A DNA stretch of 64,000 nucleotides from Actinomadura rupiterrae (GTDB lineage Bacteria > Actinomycetota > Actinomycetes > Streptosporangiales > Streptosporangiaceae), in the NCBI RefSeq assembly GCF_024172125.1, contig NZ_JAMZEA010000020.1, positions 62,001 to 126,000 of the forward strand, in the 5' to 3' direction. Under the pieces are notes generated by a model. It worked only from the letters and a program-made list of their open reading frames with translations. It ran no database searches and was not told where the DNA came from. The position numbers and the translations under genes are program-made. Every line of letters starts with the position of its first letter. The stretch's first letter is position 1. Below, in pieces: positions 36,007 through 44,172 of this stretch.

Positions 36007-36455
36007 TGGCGGGTCGGTGGGTTCCGGCGGAGGTGTGCGCGGCGCTGGTTGAGGAAGCGGTGCGCGAGAGCCTGTCGGACCGGTTCTTCAAGGGCACGGT
36101 GGATGACGCGGTGACGGCGGCACGGAGCAAGGCGGCGGCGCTGCTGGAGGATCTGGAGGGTGCCGAGACGGACTCGGCGGCGCATGACGGACCGGTGCGT
36201 CCGGACTGCCCGCTCAAGTGCCTGGGGTTGTCGTCGCGGGCGTTCAACGCGCTCCGGCGGTTCGAGAACTGGAGCAAGTTGGATGCTCCGTCCACGGTGG
36301 GTGAGGTGGCGGCGCTGGCGTCCGCGAGCAAGCTGGAGGACGCGCGTCACCTGGGGGTTAAGGGCGTGGCCGAAATCGAACAGGCTCTTCGACTGGCGGG
36401 GTTCTCGGGTGAGGTGGACGGGCATCGGCACGATCGTCCGGCGGACGGTTCGTAG
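36006..36455 (+). CDS. RNA polymerase alpha-CTD-like protein on a mobile element
   Basis: The 149-residue protein has a helical N-terminal part and, at about residues 73-137, a fold matching the RNA polymerase alpha-subunit C-terminal domain: LGLSSRAFNALRRFEN, STVGEVAAL, ARHLGVKGVAEIEQAL. Compare alpha-CTD LDLSVRSYNCLKR, TVGELV and NFGAKSIDEVK. The alpha-CTD uses these helix-hairpin-helix motifs to bind DNA and activators. Here it lacks the alpha N-terminal domain, so it may bind DNA or interfere with activation. A general HhH protein is the alternative. Confidence 0.7.
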   Translation: MAGRWVPAEVCAALVEEAVRESLSDRFFKGTVDDAVTAARSKAAALLEDLEGAETDSAAHDGPVRPDCPLKCLGLSSRAFNALRRFENWSKLDAPSTVGEVAALASASKLEDARHLGVKGVAEIEQALRLAGFSGEVDGHRHDRPADGS

Positions 36456-36790
36456 TCTCCTCCGGCCGGGCGGATGCCCTCGCGCGACCCCGGCTGTGGC
36501 CCGTCCGGTCGGAGGGCTCCAGCACTGCCACGAGTCTCACGGACTTGCCCGTGTGGGCGCTTAGCAGCCTGGCGAGTAGAGATGCAAGCCTGGCAAGACC
36601 CAAGACTGCCGCATAGCTCCGGCTTCCTGGGCAAATGCAGTTGTGGCCGAATGCGGCCATGCGTAGCTCTTGTACTCGCACGTGAATCCTGAGTGTCGGT
36701 TTTGTCAAGGGCCTGGCGGAGGTTGCGGAGGGTTATTCCCGCACGTCGCGCGAGCACAGTGGGGTGTAGGCGCGGTGTGGAGGTGGCGGC
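36456..36790. other. Gene-free region upstream of the replication initiator
   Basis: The 335-bp stretch includes a perfect hairpin TGGCCG-AATG-CGGCCA (36644-36659), two copies of GCCTGGC separated by 20 bp, and GTAGCTCTTGTACTCG. Rolling-circle double-strand origins usually lie beside rep. No gene is visible. Confidence 0.4.
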
Positions 36791-38290
36791 ATGGCGGGTC
36801 TGGGGACGGCGGGCGCGATCAGCCAGCGGGTGGCAGTGGGTGACTGGTGGTCGTGGTCGGCGCAGGTGGAGCGGGCGGGGTTCTGCTGGCGGCCGGTGCG
36901 GTTGCGGGGGCGGGCTGCGGCGGTGGATGTCGCGACGGGTGAGGCCGTGGCGGAGTACTCGACCGAAGGCGGGCCGGACGGGTCGGTGCTGGTGGCGTGC
37001 AAGGACCGGCGGGCGTCGGTGTGCGGGCCCTGCGCGGAGGTCTACCGGCGGGATGTGTGGCATCTGGTGGCGTCGGGGCTGCACGGCCGGGACGCGACGG
37101 ACGGTGCGGGCGGCGAGGTGCCGGGGTCGGTAGCGGGGCATCCAGTGGTGTTCGCGACGCTGACGGCTCCGTCGTTCGGAGCGTTGCACACCGCGCGGGA
37201 CGGCGGCGTGTGCCGGGAACGGCCGGGGCGGTGCCGTCACGGGCTGCCGCTGGGATGCGCGCGGCGGCACACCGACGGCGACGCGTGGGCGGGGCTGGCG
37301 CTGTGCTGGGACTGCTACGACTACGACGGACACGTGCTGTGGCACGCGGCGGCTCCGGCGCTGTGGGCGCGGACGACCGTGTATCTGTATCGGGCGCTGG
37401 CGCGGCTGGCGGGGGCGCGTCTGGGGCGGCCGGTGAGCGTGCGGGCGGTGCGTGGGCTGCTGCGGGTGTCGTACGTCAAGGTCGCCGAGTGGCAGCGTCG
37501 GGCGGCCGTGCACTTTCACGCAGTGCTGCGGCTGGATGGGGTGGATGCCGGTGATCCGGGGCGGCTGGTGGCTCCTCCGGCATGGGCGGACGCGGGTCTG
37601 CTGGGGGCCGCGCTGAGGGAGGCGGCCGGGCGGGTGGCGGTGCCGCTGCCGAGCGTCGGGGGCGGAGTGCGGGTGGCGCGGTGGGGCTCGCAGGTGGACG
37701 TCTCGCCGGTGGTCGATGTGGCACGGACGGCGGCATACGTCGCCAAGTACGCGACCAAGACGGCCGGTGACACGGTGGCGGGGCTGCCGGTGCGCGCGTT
37801 CGGCACGGCGGATCTGGCACACGTGCGGGGCAAGGTCGGCTCGACTCACGTGATGCTGCTGGTGCTGGCGTGCCTTCGGCTGGCCAAGCGGGGCGACTGC
37901 GCGCGGTGGCGACTGGGCGAGCATGTGCACACGCTGGGGTTCAGCGGGCACTTCTGTAGCAAGTCGCGGCACTACTCGGTCACGTTGTCATCGCTGCGGC
38001 AGGCGCGGCGGGACTGGCAGGCGGACCAGGCGGCGCGGGCTGAGGCGGGGCGGGCTGATCCGTGGGCGGTGGCGCATCGCCGGGCATCGGGCGCCAGGGT
38101 GGAGATCGCCGGGGACTGGCGGTTCGTCGGGATGGGCTACGCCCGGCTGCACGATGCCGATATCGCCGCGAGCCTGGCACAAGATCACGCCATGTGGCGG
38201 GAGCTGCGGCGTGAGCGGGATGCGGAGGAGTGGGAGTTCAGGCGGCTGATCGCCGAACACGACGCGGTGCGCGTCGGGCAGGGGCCGTAG
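36791..38290 (+). CDS. RepSA-like replication initiator
   Basis: The 499-residue protein matches actinomycete integrative-element initiators. VFATLTAPSFGALHT is motif I; a Cys-rich stretch (CRHGLPLGCARRH ... CWDCYDYDGH) follows; HFHAVLRLDG is a HUH-like metal-binding motif and AAYVAKYATK holds the candidate catalytic Tyr. GGAGGTGGC precedes the ATG. These proteins start rolling-circle replication of the excised element. Coding DNA has the same high GC as its neighbours. Confidence 0.85.
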   Translation: MAGLGTAGAISQRVAVGDWWSWSAQVERAGFCWRPVRLRGRAAAVDVATGEAVAEYSTEGGPDGSVLVACKDRRASVCGPCAEVYRRDVWHLVASGLHGRDATDGAGGEVPGSVAGHPVVFATLTAPSFGALHTARDGGVCRERPGRCRHGLPLGCARRHTDGDAWAGLALCWDCYDYDGHVLWHAAAPALWARTTVYLYRALARLAGARLGRPVSVRAVRGLLRVSYVKVAEWQRRAAVHFHAVLRLDGVDAGDPGRLVAPPAWADAGLLGAALREAAGRVAVPLPSVGGGVRVARWGSQVDVSPVVDVARTAAYVAKYATKTAGDTVAGLPVRAFGTADLAHVRGKVGSTHVMLLVLACLRLAKRGDCARWRLGEHVHTLGFSGHFCSKSRHYSVTLSSLRQARRDWQADQAARAEAGRADPWAVAHRRASGARVEIAGDWRFVGMGYARLHDADIAASLAQDHAMWRELRRERDAEEWEFRRLIAEHDAVRVGQGP

Positions 38291-38615
38291 GCGCGGGCCT
38301 CGGACTGCGGGACGGCGGGTCGGGCGCGCTGGCCGGGTCGCACCGGGAAAAGCGTGCCGCAAAGCGGCTCCTTCCAAAGGGCAGGCTCGGCAGGGCGGGA
38401 AAGGTGCGCGGGACCTGCATCGGCGCGGGTGGTCGGTGGGGTGGTGGGCGGCCGGGGCGGCCAGCCGATTGCATTCCAGGGTCATCTTGTCAAGCTTTAT
38501 GGTGCATTTATCGGGCGAGAATTGTCCACTTCTGGTCATCGCGCCAATGGCTTCTTCGGTACGGCATGACCGGGCCGCGAGCGACCCGTAGCCGTCACAG
38601 ACGAAGGGCGCAAGA
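38291..38615. other. Gene-free region between rep and xis, locally AT-richer
   Basis: From about 38470 to 38570 the DNA is markedly richer in A and T than the surroundings (GCATTCCAGGGTCATCTTGT and onward). TTGTCA near 38489 could be a -35 element for the excisionase; I see no strong -10. No gene is visible. Confidence 0.4.
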
Positions 38616-38774
38616 ATGGCATCGATTGATGCTCTCACAGTCCGGGATATTGCCTCTGAGCTGCATATAAGGTGCTCCACGCTGTATCGCTGGCTCGCTA
38701 CCGGACGTGGACCAAAAGCGTTCCGGCAGCCCAACAATGAGATCAGAATTCATCGCGCTGATTTCCTAGAATAG
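38616..38774 (+). CDS. Excisionase (MerR-like HTH, 52 residues)
   Basis: This 52-residue reading frame reads MASIDALTVRDIASELHI ... STLYRWLATGRGPKAFRQ ... IRIHRADFLE. It is the compact winged-helix fold of AICE excisionases, which bend DNA and direct the integrase toward excision. It ends 35 bp before the integrase start, the usual xis-int order. Codon use is less GC-rich than in neighbouring genes (AAT, ATA, AGA, CTA), a sign of foreign origin. Confidence 0.88.
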   Translation: MASIDALTVRDIASELHIRCSTLYRWLATGRGPKAFRQPNNEIRIHRADFLE

Positions 38775-38809
38775 GTGCAAGCACTCGAAATCAGCCGGAA
38801 GGGGTCGCG

Positions 38810-40231
38810 ATGGTGAACGGACGGCAGGACATTCAGTTCTGGCAAATTCGAAAGCGGGCGAACAGGCGCAAGCCGCATGAAGTGCGCTGGCGGGTGGCGA
38901 CCGCCACGTTCGGGCGTTCGTTCCTGACGAAAGCCCTGGCGGAGAACTACCGCAACGACCTCATGCTCGCCGCGCGTGACGGTGAGGCGTTCTCGACGGC
39001 CACGGGCGAACCGCTGTCGTGGGAGCGCTCGGCGGAGACCGTGTACGCGCACGCTCGGGCATTCATGAAGCTCCGTTGGTCGGACGGCGGCGCTGACAAC
39101 ACTCGGCGGAGTCTGGCTGAGAACCTGACGGCGGTCGTCGTGGCGTCGCTCGACGCACGGCACTCCAAGCGGGACAGGCCGGACGGCAAAGTGCTCCGGC
39201 GGGCGGTGGCCTCGTGGGCGCTGCGGCCCTCGTCCTGGGAGGTGGATCCTCCCGAAGAGGTCGCGCGGGCGCTGGCCTGGGTCGCTGCGGCCTCGCGTCC
39301 AATGCAGGACTTCGCGGAGGCGGACGCGATCCGGAACCTGCTGACGGCACTCGACACCGGATGGCGGGGCAAGCCGCTCAAGCACGCCAGTGTCCAGCGG
39401 AGGCGGGCGGCCCTGCATGCCATGCTCGACCACGCCGTTGAACGCAAGCTGTTGGCGGTCAATCCGCTGGGCGGGCTCAAGGTCAGACGGCGGCGTGTGA
39501 GCGACCGTATCGACCCTCGTCAGGTTCCCAGCTTGCGGCAGGCGCGGAGGCTGCTGGCGGCCGTCCCGGACGGCTACGGGCATCTGGCGGCCTTCTACGC
39601 GACGCTGTACTACGCGGGCACGCGTCCGGGTGAGGCGCGGGCGCTGCGCGTCGATGACTGCACGCTTCCGGCGTCCGGCTGGGGCTCGCTGCTGCTCGCG
39701 GCGTCCCGTCCGGAGGTTCCGGCGGAGTGGACGGACGACGGCGACCGGTTCCGCGAGCGTGAACTCAAGCACCGAGCGCCGGGAGACGTTCGGCCAGTGC
39801 CCATCCCTCCCGCGTTGGTGCGCATCCTGCGGGACCACATCGCCGCGTTCGGGGCCGCACCGGATGGTCGGCTGTTCTGGGAGGGGGCAGGGCGTACACC
39901 GCTGGGCGGCCAGCTCTACCGGCGCATCTGGCGGCGCGTCCGCAAGGCAGCGCTGAGCCCGGAGGAACACGCGTCCGTCCTGGCCGTGCGTCCGTACGAC
40001 CTACGGCACGGCTGCGCGTCGCTCTTGCTGAGCAACGGCGTCCCGTCCACGGAGGTCGCGCGGCGGCTGGGGCACTCGGTCGCGATGCTCCACACGACCT
40101 ACGCGCACTGGCTTGAGAACCTGGAAACGGAGGCGAACGCGCGCATGGACGCGGCGTTCGGGGACGACGGCGACAAAACTTCCGGCCACGGGCCAACGGC
40201 GGGCCAAATGCCCGACGAGAACGCGGGATAG
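38810..40231 (+). CDS. Tyrosine recombinase (integrase) of the first element
   Basis: The 473-residue protein has a SAM-like core-binding region and a catalytic domain with Arg in YAGTRPGEARAL, the H-x2-R segment as YDLRHGCASLL, GHSV and the nucleophile Tyr in MLHTTYAHWL. It integrates and, with Xis, excises the element. Target site is unknown: the flanking DNA shows no intact tRNA. The last 90 bases of the element after the stop carry no clear att core. Confidence 0.93.
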   Translation: MVNGRQDIQFWQIRKRANRRKPHEVRWRVATATFGRSFLTKALAENYRNDLMLAARDGEAFSTATGEPLSWERSAETVYAHARAFMKLRWSDGGADNTRRSLAENLTAVVVASLDARHSKRDRPDGKVLRRAVASWALRPSSWEVDPPEEVARALAWVAAASRPMQDFAEADAIRNLLTALDTGWRGKPLKHASVQRRRAALHAMLDHAVERKLLAVNPLGGLKVRRRRVSDRIDPRQVPSLRQARRLLAAVPDGYGHLAAFYATLYYAGTRPGEARALRVDDCTLPASGWGSLLLAASRPEVPAEWTDDGDRFRERELKHRAPGDVRPVPIPPALVRILRDHIAAFGAAPDGRLFWEGAGRTPLGGQLYRRIWRRVRKAALSPEEHASVLAVRPYDLRHGCASLLLSNGVPSTEVARRLGHSVAMLHTTYAHWLENLETEANARMDAAFGDDGDKTSGHGPTAGQMPDENAG

Positions 40232-40389
40232 CGCGTACCGCCTGGTCAGCGGGTAGAGCGATCGGGCGCGAGGATCCCCACAAGTCAGGTTACGGACTCG
40301 AACCGGCCCTGTCGTCGGGCGGGGGCACCCCTGCGCGGAGCGCCCCGGCCTCCCGGAGAGCGTAGGACGGCCCGAGTCCTCGCGCAGGT

Positions 40390-40533
40390 TACTGGGCGGG
40401 TGCGGTCTTGGGCGGAGCCGGGCAGGTGGACTGTGCTTACTGGGCGGTCGGAGTCCTGGGCGGAGCCAGGCAGGTGGACGAGACCTATTGGGCGGGTGGA
40501 GTCTTGGGTGGGGCCAGGCAGGTGGTCAGGTCC
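40390..40533. repeat. 48-bp tandem repeat across the stop codon of the GH1 gene
   Basis: Three exact-length 48-bp units start at 40390, 40438 and 40486. The third encodes the last residues of the GH1 enzyme, and its stop (TAG) lies at the junction with the next unit. The two units beyond the stop retain the sequence and carry TAA where the gene has TAG. The unit length keeps the reading frame. Confidence 0.93.
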
Positions 40534-41849
40534 TCGACGGTGCACCAGGCGGGCTTGCGCACGGGGATGTAGCCGGACGGGACGCCCCGGCTCGCGATGA
40601 TCTGGCGGTAGGCGGGGACGGCGTCGGTGGGGCGGCGCGTCAGTTTCGGGTCGGTCAACGCGTCCACGGTGTAGAGGCCGAAGCGCGGACGGTAGCTGCC
40701 CCACTCGTAGTTGTCGGTGAGGCTCCAGTAGTTGTAGCCGATGACCTTGACGCCGTCGCCGATCGCGCGTTGCAGCCAGTAGATGTGGTCGCGCAGGTGC
40801 TGGGAGCGCGTGTAGCCGTCCGGGTGGGGTTTGCCGTTGTCGGTGGCGAAACCGTTCTCCACGACGTACAGGGGCAGTTTCGGTAGGCGGCGCTGGTAGC
40901 TGCGCAGGACGTAGTAGAGGCCGTCCGGTTCCGGGACGGCTTTCCAGGGCTCGCCCGAGGCGACGTTGAGCGCGGTCACGTTGGTGACGCTCGCGCCGTA
41001 GTAGTAGTCGATGCCGATGAAGTCGAGCTTGTCGGTCACCTGGTTGAAGAGGACGCCGTCGAACAGGCCGTTCAGGATCGTTCCATAGGCGATGTTGCTG
41101 GACACCATCGCGCCCGGGTCGATCCGGTGGATCAGGTCGTAGGCGGCCCGGTGCGTCCGGACCAGGGCGTTCTTCATGGCGAGGGCCTGCGGGAGCGTGA
41201 GCGGCGCGTCCGCGAACTCGCGGAACAGGTAGAAGCTCGCCTCGTTGAAGGTGATCCAGATGACGCCCATGCGGCGGTAGCGCTCGACGACGAAGCGCGC
41301 CTCGTCCAGCCAGTCCTTCGCGGTGCGCGGGTTCTTCCAGCCGCCCTGGGCGGCGACCCAGCCGGGGTAGACCCAGTGGTCGAGCGTGAGCATCGGGCGC
41401 ATGCCGGCGGCGCGGACGCGGCGGACGAGGTCGTCGTAGTAGGCGAGCGCGGCCGGGTCGCGGTGCCCGCGTTTGGGCTCGATCCGGGCCCACTCGATGG
41501 ACGTCCGGAACACCTTCACGCCCAACGCGCGTGCGCGCGCGATGTCCTCCGGGTAGCGGTGCCGGAAGTCCACGGAGTTCTTGTACGGGTCGGTGACGCC
41601 GGGACGCTTCTGCGCGACGTACCGCGTCCAGTTGCTGTCGGGGAAGTAGCCCTCCGACTGGAAGCCCGACGTGGCGACGCCCCACAGGAAGTTCGCGGGG
41701 ACCTTCGGCACTTTCGGGACCTTCGGGGCGTCCGCCCGGGCGGCGGCTCCCGCCGGGACGAGGGCGGACGAGGCGGCCAAAACCAGTGCGGCCAGGGCGG
41801 CCAGCGCGGCACGAGCGGCACGGACGCGGGTGACGGACCTTCCGGACAC
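40485..41849 (-). CDS. Secreted GH1-family beta-glycosidase
   Basis: The 454-residue protein has a Sec signal peptide with a long Ala-rich core, then a (beta/alpha)8 GH1 domain: LWGVATSGFQSEG, WARIEPKRG, the acid/base Glu in TFNEAS and the nucleophile Glu in YVVENGFA, plus the aglycone-site Trp in NYWSLTDNYEW. Substrate is not clear; Ser after the acid/base Glu differs from the usual NEP. The GTG at 41849 has AAGGAG upstream; the frame extends to 41885 without a better signal. Its coding 3' end is part of a 48-bp tandem repeat. Confidence 0.9.
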   Translation of the reverse strand: MSGRSVTRVRAARAALAALAALVLAASSALVPAGAAARADAPKVPKVPKVPANFLWGVATSGFQSEGYFPDSNWTRYVAQKRPGVTDPYKNSVDFRHRYPEDIARARALGVKVFRTSIEWARIEPKRGHRDPAALAYYDDLVRRVRAAGMRPMLTLDHWVYPGWVAAQGGWKNPRTAKDWLDEARFVVERYRRMGVIWITFNEASFYLFREFADAPLTLPQALAMKNALVRTHRAAYDLIHRIDPGAMVSSNIAYGTILNGLFDGVLFNQVTDKLDFIGIDYYYGASVTNVTALNVASGEPWKAVPEPDGLYYVLRSYQRRLPKLPLYVVENGFATDNGKPHPDGYTRSQHLRDHIYWLQRAIGDGVKVIGYNYWSLTDNYEWGSYRPRFGLYTVDALTDPKLTRRPTDAVPAYRQIIASRGVPSGYIPVRKPAWCTVEDLTTCLAPPKTPPAQ

Positions 41850-42124
41850 GACGGCTCCTTCCGGAGTTCCCCAATGCGATGACAAGCTCGGACGAAGCGG
41901 CCGTCAACCCGGCGCAACTGACCGGATACGGCTGGGTTGGAACGCGGCGGAACGCGCCCGCCGGCCCGTGGGGCGGATGGGGCGCGCGGCGCCTGCGTGG
42001 TGCTCGATTCGGCGCGGCGCCCGGGCGAGCGGGCGGTTACCTAGGCACCCCCGCGGGCGGGTTGAGTAGCGTTCCCCGCTCGGCTACTCAGGCGCGGCCG
42101 GACGGCGCGGAGGACAGTGTCCGC

Positions 42125-42418
42125 ATGGACAGATTCCTCCTGCTCAAGAGCACGACGGCGTTCTTCATCCAGGCGATCATCTCCTTCATGATCTCGATGG
42201 CGGCGGTCGCGGTCGGGATCGTGTACCTGCCCGCGCCGATGTGGGTGCGCGGCTTCCTCGCGCTCGGCATGCTCTACGTGACGACCTCGACGTTCACGCT
42301 GGCCAAGTGCGTGCGGGACCGGCAGGAGGCGGCCGCCGCGCCGCGTCCGGGCCAGCCCGCGTCGCCGCTGCCGCCGAACGCCCCGTACGTCGAGTCCGCG
42401 GCGGGTTCGTGGGGTTGA
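42125..42418 (+). CDS. YiaA/YiaB-type two-helix membrane protein
   Basis: The 97-residue protein has two membrane helices in the first 60 residues (FFIQAIISFMISMAAVAVG and FLALGMLYVTTSTFTLAK), the YiaAB domain pattern, then a Pro/Ala-rich tail. The ATG is at 42125; the longer upstream frame has no support. An inverted repeat GAGTAGC...GCTACTC lies about 40 bp upstream. Function unknown. Confidence 0.75.
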   Translation: MDRFLLLKSTTAFFIQAIISFMISMAAVAVGIVYLPAPMWVRGFLALGMLYVTTSTFTLAKCVRDRQEAAAAPRPGQPASPLPPNAPYVESAAGSWG

Positions 42419-42830
42419 TCCGTCCCCTCGTGAGGTCGATCGGCGCCCCTCGTCCCGGTATGCGGGCGATCGGCACCCCGCGCCCCGCCGCGGGATCGAT
42501 CGGCTCCCCCGTCCCCTTGCACCAGCCAACCGCGAATGGCCGGATCGGGCCACCGGACGCGCCGCCGGGGAGGCGGCGAAGCAGGCACAGAACGGCGTTC
42601 GCCTTACCGGCGGGCGCCGCTCTCGCGTCCCGGGGAAACCGGACACCAGGGCATCGAAAGGCCGCTTTCTCCGCGTGTCGCGCGATTGTGTCGCGGTTCA
42701 CAGATCCATAACGGTCCGCCCCTTCGACGGGTACGAATAACACTGGGTAATCGCTTATATCTTGATCAACAATGCATTACGGCAATTTCCGCCATTGCCG
42801 CCCCCGCGGGCCGCGGTTACGGTGATCGGC
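42419..42830. repeat. Gene-free stretch with a 30-bp repeat, three copies
   Basis: GATCGGC(N)CCCC occurs at 42438, 42468 and 42498, exactly 30 bp apart, in degenerate 30-bp units just after the YiaAB-like gene. Beyond 42520 the DNA is unremarkable until an AT-rich patch (42740-42780) that precedes the leader of the first NlpC/P60 gene. Confidence 0.75.
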
Positions 42831-43075
42831 GGTCGGCAGCGCGGTCCGTACGGCCCGCCGCCGGTGCCCCGAACAATGGCCAGCCGCCCTCCGGACGCCA
42901 TCCGGCGGGGAGCGGTCCGGCGCGCAGGAAGGTCGCGCCCGGACCCGGCGGCCCGCCGAGTCCGCGCAGTCCAGAGGCGTGGAGCCGGATCCGGATGCCC
43001 TGTCCGTAATGGTGCTGGGCGTCCCGGATCAATGCGTGCCGAGACCTTTGCCCTTTCCCTCACTTCGGCCGCCGG
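42830..43075 (+). promoter_or_regulatory. Structured leader of the interrupted NlpC/P60 gene (ydaO/c-di-AMP riboswitch candidate)
   Basis: A possible -10 (TACGGT, 42818-42823) is followed by a leader with GCCGAG-TCCGCGC-loop-GCGTGGA-GCCGG at about 42954-42993. The stem pairs fully with one G-U. The same element with compensatory changes is found before the second gene. The GCCGA...GGAGCCGG arrangement resembles the core of c-di-AMP riboswitches, which control NlpC/P60 and Rpf hydrolases in actinomycetes. The other ydaO hallmark segments are not clearly seen, so the class is uncertain. Confidence 0.4.
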
Positions 43076-43187
43076 TCAGGCGTGAACGGCAACGTTTGGA
43101 GCTACCCTGAACGGCTTCGAAATCCCCCACGGCCCGACTCCCCCCACCGAGCGGACGACCGCTCCCGACCGGCCGGCGTCCGGCCGC

Positions 43188-43688
43188 ATGGGACGGCGCG
43201 CCCGCGGAGCGCTCGCGTTCGGCGCGCTCTGCGTCGCCGGATCGGTCGCGCTGTCCGCGGCGCCCGCCGAGGCGTCCCCGGACACCACGTCCGTGACCAG
43301 CGCCTCGTCCGCCGCGAAGCAGCGCGCGCGGGCGGCGACGGCGGTCCGGTTCGCCTACCGGCACATCGGCGACCCCTACCGCTGAGGCGGCAACGGGCCG
43401 CACGCCTGGGACTGCTCGGGCCTGGCCGTCGGCGCCTGGCGCAAGGCCGGCGTCCGGCTGCCGCGCACCACCCAGTCGATCTACCGCAGCGTCCGCCACA
43501 AGGTCTCCTGGAACCACCTGCAACCCGGTGACCTGGTCTTCTTCTACAGCGGACGGACCCATGTCGGGATCTACATCGGGCACGGCTACATGATCCACTC
43601 GCCGCACTCCGGCTCGACCGTCCGCAAGGTGCGGCTGGCGGGCTACTACAAGCGCGAGTTCGCCGGCGCCGTCCGGCCCGGCTACTGA
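43188..43688 (+). pseudogene. NlpC/P60 cell-wall hydrolase interrupted by an in-frame TGA
   Basis: The frame codes for a signal peptide and a 167-codon NlpC/P60 protein, but codon 66 is TGA (43383-43385) exactly where the paralogue at 44173 has TAC (Tyr). The frame afterwards is intact, including catalytic Cys (WDCSGL), His (GRTHVGIY) and the third-site His (YMIHSP), and ends at a normal TGA. No other lesion is visible. This is either a very young pseudogene, a readthrough gene, or a sequencing error. Confidence 0.8.
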
Positions 43689-43889
43689 CCTCGGACACGG
43701 AGCGTCACCGGATCTCAGGCCGCCGGACGCCGCGGAAGGCGTCCGGCGCGCCCTGAGTGACCCGGATCACATCATTCCAATTTCTTTCGAAAAAGCGCAG
43801 GCAGAACCCCGGAGAGCGGAAGCACCGCGACCGTTCGGACACGCCCGGCAACGGCCCGGATTTGCCAGCAAAGGCGAACTCTGGCTACG

Positions 43890-44060
43890 TTCCTGCCGAT
43901 CACGCGGCATGGACGCCGCGACAACAGAACATCCCGACGCGGCGGGCGTCTCCCCCGCTCCGCACCGCCCGCGTCGAGCGCCGAGTCCGTGCAGCCCTGA
44001 GGCACGGAGCCGGACGCGGCCCACGGCGTCCCGGAACCGCTCCCGCCGGAGCGTCGCCGG
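43890..44060 (+). promoter_or_regulatory. Structured leader of the intact NlpC/P60 gene (ydaO/c-di-AMP riboswitch candidate)
   Basis: After a possible -10 (TACGTT, 43886-43891) the leader contains GCCGAG-TCCGTGC-loop-GCACGGA-GCCGGA, about 43978-44018. Stem positions 4 and 5 differ from the first copy (42954) by changes that keep or restore pairing (C-G to T-A; G-U to G-C). The downstream gene class, a secreted NlpC/P60 hydrolase, is the classical target of actinomycete c-di-AMP riboswitches. End points are approximate. Confidence 0.45.
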
Positions 44061-44172
44061 CGCGCCCGGTCCGCATCGCGGCCCGCCGCCCTCGCGGCCC
44101 CTGGAATTCTTCGCGAGCGGTGGACGGACCACGCCGCACCGGCAGGCACCCCTTGCGAGGTCTGGAGCAGTT

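Larger units (their letters stand above)
33200..40300. mobile_element. Small integrative element (AICE-like, without a translocase gene)
   Basis: The region holds a RepSA-like initiator, an excisionase, a tyrosine integrase, a DUF397/XRE regulatory pair and small actinobacterial element proteins, flanked by chromosomal metabolic genes. This gene set is that of pSAM2-type actinomycete integrative and conjugative elements, except that no FtsK/SpoIIIE-type transfer gene is present. Ends are approximate. I found no convincing attL/attR; a 9-bp match (CCCACAAGT) at 33062 and 40277 is too short to rely on. Confidence 0.65.

Noticed and set aside
33062..40285. CCCACAAGT at both sides of the first element as att core
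   Set aside because: Nine bases with no extended similarity can easily match by chance in 7 kb; neither site lies in a tRNA.
40232..40320. tRNA-like sequence after the first integrase (GGTAGAGC and, on the other strand, GGTTCGAGTCC)
   Set aside because: No cloverleaf can be built: the T-stem does not pair on either strand and there is no matching acceptor stem. It may be an att remnant but cannot be called a tRNA.
43383..43385. TGA as a selenocysteine codon
   Set aside because: The paralogue has Tyr, not Cys, at this position, and no SECIS-like hairpin directly after the codon is evident.
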